NCBI GenBank assembly: GCA_024681175.1
Contig: JAILBI010000183.1
Location: forward strand, 1 to 9,484
Reading direction: 5' to 3'
Source of the DNA: Acholeplasmatales bacterium
Lineage (GTDB): Bacteria; Bacillota_I; Bacilli_A; Acholeplasmatales; Anaeroplasmataceae
DNA length: 9,484 nt
Part shown: positions 6,571 through 9,484 of the stretch, one piece after another
How the letters are laid out: each line of letters begins with the position of its first letter
How positions within the stretch are numbered: position 1 is the stretch's first letter
Notes under the pieces: model-generated
Seen by the model: the letters and a program-made list of their open reading frames with translations, nothing else
Databases searched by the model: none
Told to the model about the DNA's origin: nothing
Translations under genes and position numbers: made by a program

Positions 6571-7470
6571 ATGATCTACACAATTACCTTTTCTCCATCT
6601 ATTGATTATTCTGTATATTTAGATAATCTAGAAAAGGGAAAAATAAATAGAACAAGAAAAGAGATATATACTCCGGGTGGTAAGGGGATTAATGTATCAA
6701 TTGTTTTATCAAGGCTTGGTGTTAAGTCAGTCGCGACTGGATTTGTTGGTGGATTTACTGGTAAATACATTGAACAAGAGCTTAATTCAATTGGAGTTGC
6801 CAATGATTTTGTCGAAGTTGATGGTATTACAAGAATTAATGTCAAAATAAACGCGTCTGAGGAAACAGCTATAAATGGTAATGGTATTAAAATTAGTAAA
6901 GATGATTTAGGAGAGTTAATAGAAAAGATATCAGATTGTGATAGTGAGGATATTGTTGTTATTTCTGGTTCATTGCCTAAATTTGAATATAAGAATTCAT
7001 TTGAATTATTATTATCTGAATTAGAAAAAAGGAATACTAAAATAATTATTGATACAACAGGCAAGACCTTGCTAGAATCTTTAAAATATCATCCATTTTT
7101 AGTTAAGCCAAATAAAGAAGAATTAGAAGAAGTAATTGGATATAAGATTAAGACAAATGAAGATCTTTTAAATGCATCTAATAAGTTATTAGAGCTTGGG
7201 GCTTTAAATGTCATTGTATCACTAGGAAAAGATGGCGCTTATATGATTGGAAAGAACTTAAAGCCTATCTATACTAGGCCTTATAATGGAAATGCATATG
7301 ATAGTGTAGGTGCTGGAGATTCATTAGTTGCTGGATTCATTTATGAATATTTAAAAACAAAGGATTATACTAAGGCTTTAAAGGTTGGAGTAAATATTGG
7401 TGCGGCAACTGTATATTCTATAGGTTTAGCATCAGATGAAGAAATAAAAAAAGCATTAGAAAATGTGTAG
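6571..7470 (+). CDS. fruK: PfkB-family sugar-phosphate kinase, probably 1-phosphofructokinase
   Basis: This is a 299-aa ribokinase-fold kinase that most likely phosphorylates fructose 1-phosphate to fructose 1,6-bisphosphate with ATP in the cytosol. The N-terminus (M-I-Y-T-I-T-F-S-P-S-I-D-Y) and the P35-G-G-K-G39 motif are characteristic of the FruK/LacC branch. N-A-S-E-E-T-A-I-N-G-N-G near 94-105 resembles the FruK substrate-site strand. V178-K-P-N181 and the anion-hole/catalytic motif G247-A-G-D250-S are intact, with D250 the general base. The length is normal for the family. LacC-type tagatose-6-phosphate kinase is the main alternative. It is the second gene of the operon, 11 nt after the amylase stop. 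The usual fruK partners, a DeoR-type regulator and a fructose PTS permease, are absent from the window, which leaves the source of fructose 1-phosphate unexplained. Confidence 0.9.
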   Translation: MIYTITFSPSIDYSVYLDNLEKGKINRTRKEIYTPGGKGINVSIVLSRLGVKSVATGFVGGFTGKYIEQELNSIGVANDFVEVDGITRINVKINASEETAINGNGIKISKDDLGELIEKISDCDSEDIVVISGSLPKFEYKNSFELLLSELEKRNTKIIIDTTGKTLLESLKYHPFLVKPNKEELEEVIGYKIKTNEDLLNASNKLLELGALNVIVSLGKDGAYMIGKNLKPIYTRPYNGNAYDSVGAGDSLVAGFIYEYLKTKDYTKALKVGVNIGAATVYSIGLASDEEIKKALENV

Positions 7471-7473
7471 GTG
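7469..7473 (+). promoter_or_regulatory. Stop-embedded SD for the 68-aa protein
   Basis: AGGTG begins with the last two bases of the fruK TAG stop (7468-7470) and ends 4 nt before ATG 7478. The in-frame ATG at 7463, inside fruK, has no SD, so 7478 is preferred. Confidence 0.65.
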
Positions 7474-7477
7474 TTTT

Positions 7478-7684
7478 ATGGGATTATTTAAGAAAAAAAT
7501 AAGAATTGATTCAAAATTTCAAAAGGGTGATTTTGTATCATTTCATAAAGATAATGATTTAAAGGTTGGAGTTATAAATGATATTAAATTATTAGATGGT
7601 AATATAGTTTATGATATTAAGGTTGGAGGAGAATGTCCAAGCCTAGCTAAGGATATAAGTGAGAATAAGATATTTAAAAATTAA
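7478..7684 (+). CDS. Small 68-aa protein, possible SH3-like beta barrel, function unknown
   Basis: I do not recognise this as a named family. The protein starts with a basic stretch (M-G-L-F-K-K-K-I-R). A pattern of short beta strands joined by Gly/Asp turns follows: F-Q-K-G-D-F-V-S-F near 14-22, G-V-I-N-D-I near 31-36, I-V-Y-D-I-K-V-G-G-E near 43-52, and a final E-N-K-I-F near 62-66. The G-D-x-V opening and the repeated strand spacing are typical of small SH3-like, KOW or Tudor-type barrels; this is inference from pattern only. A single Cys (C53) lies in G-E-C-P. There is no signal peptide or membrane segment. It starts 7 nt after fruK with an SD built from the fruK stop, and a terminator follows, so it is the last gene of the operon. 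Codon use matches its neighbours, supporting a real gene. Confidence 0.75.
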   Translation: MGLFKKKIRIDSKFQKGDFVSFHKDNDLKVGVINDIKLLDGNIVYDIKVGGECPSLAKDISENKIFKN

Positions 7685-7698
7685 TTATAATTTGAAAT

Positions 7699-7720
7699 AA
7701 TGCCTATTATGGCATTTTTT
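7699..7720 (+). terminator. Intrinsic terminator of the amylase-kinase operon
   Basis: AATGCC (7699-7704) pairs with GGCATT (7711-7716) around the six-base loop TATTAT and runs into six Ts (7715-7720). The stem is short but perfectly paired and correctly placed, 14 nt after the stop codon. Confidence 0.8.
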
Positions 7721-7732
7721 CTATTTTGTAGT

Positions 7733-7738
7733 TATAAT
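7733..7738 (+). promoter_or_regulatory. -10 box of the U32-family gene
   Basis: A perfect TATAAT gives a predicted transcription start near 7745. The -35 position at 17 nt spacing (7710-7715, TGGCAT) is poor and falls inside the right arm of the upstream terminator. AAAGGA (7753-7758) and GGTGAT (7761-7766) together resemble a split SD for ATG 7771. An in-frame ATG at 7759 touches AAAGGA directly and is less likely to be used. Confidence 0.6.
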
Positions 7739-7770
7739 GTATATGGTTATTTAAAGGAATGGTGATATAT

Positions 7771-9484
7771 ATGAGTGAGCTTTTATGCCCTGCTGGAAAT
7801 ATGGATGCTTTAATAGCTGCTGTATCAAATGGCGCTGATGCCATTTATTTAGGTATGTCTAAATTTGGTGCGAGAGCTTATGCTTCAAATTTTGATGAGG
7901 ATGGTCTTTTAGAGGCAGTTAAATATTGTCATTTAAGAAATGTTAAAGTATATGTCACTATGAATACAATTGTTTTTGATAAAGAATTAGAGGATGCTTA
8001 TAAGCAAATCGATTATCTATATAAGGTTGGTGTTGATGGAGTTATTATTCAAGATCTAGCTATTTTTAATTATGTAGTTAAAAACTATCCATTGATGGAA
8101 GCTCATACATCAACTCAAATGGGTATCGATGATAAAGAGGGTGCTCTATTATTTAAAGAATTAGGTGCTAAAAGAATTGTATTATCTAGAGAATGTAATA
8201 TAGATGAAATAAATGCTATTAAAAGAGCTGTTAAATTACCACTTGAAATATTTGCTCACGGAGCTTTATGTGTATCATATTCTGGTGGTTGTTTAATGAG
8301 TGGCTTAATTGGATATAGATCTGGTAATAGAGGTAGATGTGTAGGCTCATGTCGTAAAAAATATAAGCTAATTAATACAACTGAAAATAGATTAATTGCT
8401 GACTCATATATCTTATCTATGAAGGATTTAAATACTATTGATAAAATAAATGAACTAAAGGATATTGATTCATTAAAAATTGAAGGTAGAATGAAGGAAC
8501 CTGAATATGTAGCTAATATAACTAGAACATATCGCGCTGCCTTGGATAACAAATTAGATAAGCATTTAGTTAATGGATTAAATAAAACATTTAATAGAAC
8601 ATTTACAAAAGGTTATATGTTCTTTGAGGATAAGAAGGATATAACTAATGTTAGAAGACCTAATAATTTTGGTTATGAAATTGGCTATGTATCTAAAGCT
8701 ATTAAAGGTGGATATGAATTAACATTAAAGTCTGAATTAAATCAAAATGATATTATTAGAATCGCTGAAGGATTAAATGATGTTAATCTTTCAGTAACAA
8801 GATTATATGATTTAAATGATAATTTAATATCAACTGCTAATAATAAATGCGTAATTAAAATAAAAGAAGATGTAAAAATTGGTTCATTAGTATATAAAAC
8901 AAAGGATGTTAAATTCTATGATGAAATAACAAATACATTTCCTAAAGAATTTAGAAGATTCCCTATTGATGTTACTGTATATGGCTCAAAAGATGAAAAG
9001 ATGGTCATTAACGCAACATGTGGCGATACTAATGTGACTATAGAATCTGATTTTTATTGTGATGAGGCTAAAAGCCATCCACTAGATAAAGATTCTTTTG
9101 TTAGATCTTTTTCTAAAATGGGAGATTCAATTTATTATTTAAATGAAGTTTATTTTTATGCAGAAAATATCTTTATTCCTGTATCTAAAATAAATGAATT
9201 AAGAAGACAATTAATAATTGAATTAGATAGTGAAAGATTTAGATTGAGAAATGAAATAACTAAAAAGCCATTTAATTATGATAAGTTAGTATTTCCTGAA
9301 ACTAAAGAATTAGCTGTAATGTGTCAAACAGAAGAGCAATATAAAGCAGCTAAAGAATTAGGTATTAATATCATTTATTATAAAGATAATGTTATTAGAA
9401 GAAATAAGAATAAATATCTAGATAAAGATACTGAATTATTAATTGGTGGATATGGTGGTATTTACAAATATAGGGATACAAATG
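7771..9484 (+). CDS. Peptidase U32-family protein, RlhA-like RNA hydroxylase (3' end outside window)
   Basis: The frame is open from ATG 7771 to the last base, at least 571 residues without a stop. The U32 family signature fits exactly at 159-177: E159-x-F-x-x-G-A-L-C167-x4-G-x-C174-x-M-S. C190 and C194 follow in G-R-C-V-G-S-C. In characterised relatives (RlhA, TrhP, UbiU/UbiV) four such cysteines hold a 4Fe-4S cluster, and the enzymes are oxygen-independent hydroxylases rather than proteases. I-E-G-R-M-K (237-242) and the F-N-R-T-F-T-K-G-Y stretch near 275-283 also suit RlhA-type members. The length exceeds TrhP proteins (about 300-450 aa) and agrees with the long RlhA/DUF3656 form, so 23S rRNA cytidine hydroxylation is the most likely role; this is inference. 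It has its own promoter after a terminator, separate from the sugar operon. The alternative start is ATG 7759. Confidence 0.9.
   Translation, partial: MSELLCPAGNMDALIAAVSNGADAIYLGMSKFGARAYASNFDEDGLLEAVKYCHLRNVKVYVTMNTIVFDKELEDAYKQIDYLYKVGVDGVIIQDLAIFNYVVKNYPLMEAHTSTQMGIDDKEGALLFKELGAKRIVLSRECNIDEINAIKRAVKLPLEIFAHGALCVSYSGGCLMSGLIGYRSGNRGRCVGSCRKKYKLINTTENRLIADSYILSMKDLNTIDKINELKDIDSLKIEGRMKEPEYVANITRTYRAALDNKLDKHLVNGLNKTFNRTFTKGYMFFEDKKDITNVRRPNNFGYEIGYVSKAIKGGYELTLKSELNQNDIIRIAEGLNDVNLSVTRLYDLNDNLISTANNKCVIKIKEDVKIGSLVYKTKDVKFYDEITNTFPKEFRRFPIDVTVYGSKDEKMVINATCGDTNVTIESDFYCDEAKSHPLDKDSFVRSFSKMGDSIYYLNEVYFYAENIFIPVSKINELRRQLIIELDSERFRLRNEITKKPFNYDKLVFPETKELAVMCQTEEQYKAAKELGINIIYYKDNVIRRNKNKYLDKDTELLIGGYGGIYKYRDTN

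Noticed and set aside
6606..7064. A 152-codon open frame on the - strand inside the kinase gene.
   Set aside because: Its translation is Ser/Leu/Ile/Pro-rich, without motifs, and it lies antisense to a kinase with complete family motifs. It is a by-product of the codon bias.
7685..7770. Possible riboswitch or small RNA between the operon and the U32 gene.
   Set aside because: The 86 nt are fully explained by a terminator, a -10 box and an SD, with no room for an aptamer.
8256..8552. A 98-codon open frame on the - strand inside the U32 gene.
   Set aside because: It lies antisense to the U32 signature and cysteine cluster, with no SD or recognisable domain.

Overview
The window is a very AT-rich (about a quarter to 30 % G+C by eye), densely coded bacterial segment. 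Strong Shine-Dalgarno (SD) sites, extended -10 promoters, U-tailed hairpin terminators, a strong TTA/AAA/GAT codon bias and the protein families point to a Bacillota (Firmicutes) lineage. My best guess is an Erysipelotrichales-like or related gut Bacilli group; that is inference with low confidence. Tryptophan is TGG throughout and no gene needs TGA to be read through, so this is not a Mycoplasma-type genetic code.

Layout. (1) Positions 1-1772, + strand: the 3' part of a GAF / degenerate GGDEF / EAL protein, probably a c-di-GMP phosphodiesterase whose start lies upstream of the window. (2) 1783-1820: a nested hairpin that can terminate transcription from both sides, between convergent genes. 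(3) 1819-3309 (-) and 3439-4938 (+): two divergently transcribed CrtI/phytoene-desaturase-type flavoproteins of nearly equal length. The ~130 bp between them holds two look-alike extended -10 promoters facing outward and a perfect 21-bp palindrome, a candidate shared operator. (4) 4937-4971: a strong terminator closing the second flavoprotein gene. (5) 5012-7684: a three-gene operon of a cytoplasmic GH13 alpha-glucan hydrolase with an odd C-terminal tail, a PfkB/FruK-type sugar-phosphate kinase, and a 68-residue protein of unknown function. It has one visible promoter and one terminator, and both internal junctions build the next SD from the preceding TAG stop. (6) 7771 to the window end: a long peptidase-U32 family protein of the Fe-S RNA-hydroxylase type (RlhA-like), open at its 3' end.

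How the genes work together. The amylase and kinase fit intracellular use of imported oligosaccharides, but no transporter, PTS component or regulator lies in the window. The two flavoproteins form the most distinctive unit: they share a Cys/His/Trp-rich signature near the FAD-binding N-terminus but differ in a conserved loop, and no carotenoid synthase gene accompanies them. The EAL protein and the U32 protein look like independent housekeeping or signalling genes.

No RNA genes, CRISPR arrays, insertion sequences, phage genes or recognisable defence genes were seen. No stretch longer than about 130 bases lacks a gene. I do not see a clear new multi-gene system; the divergent flavoprotein pair is the best candidate for something undescribed.
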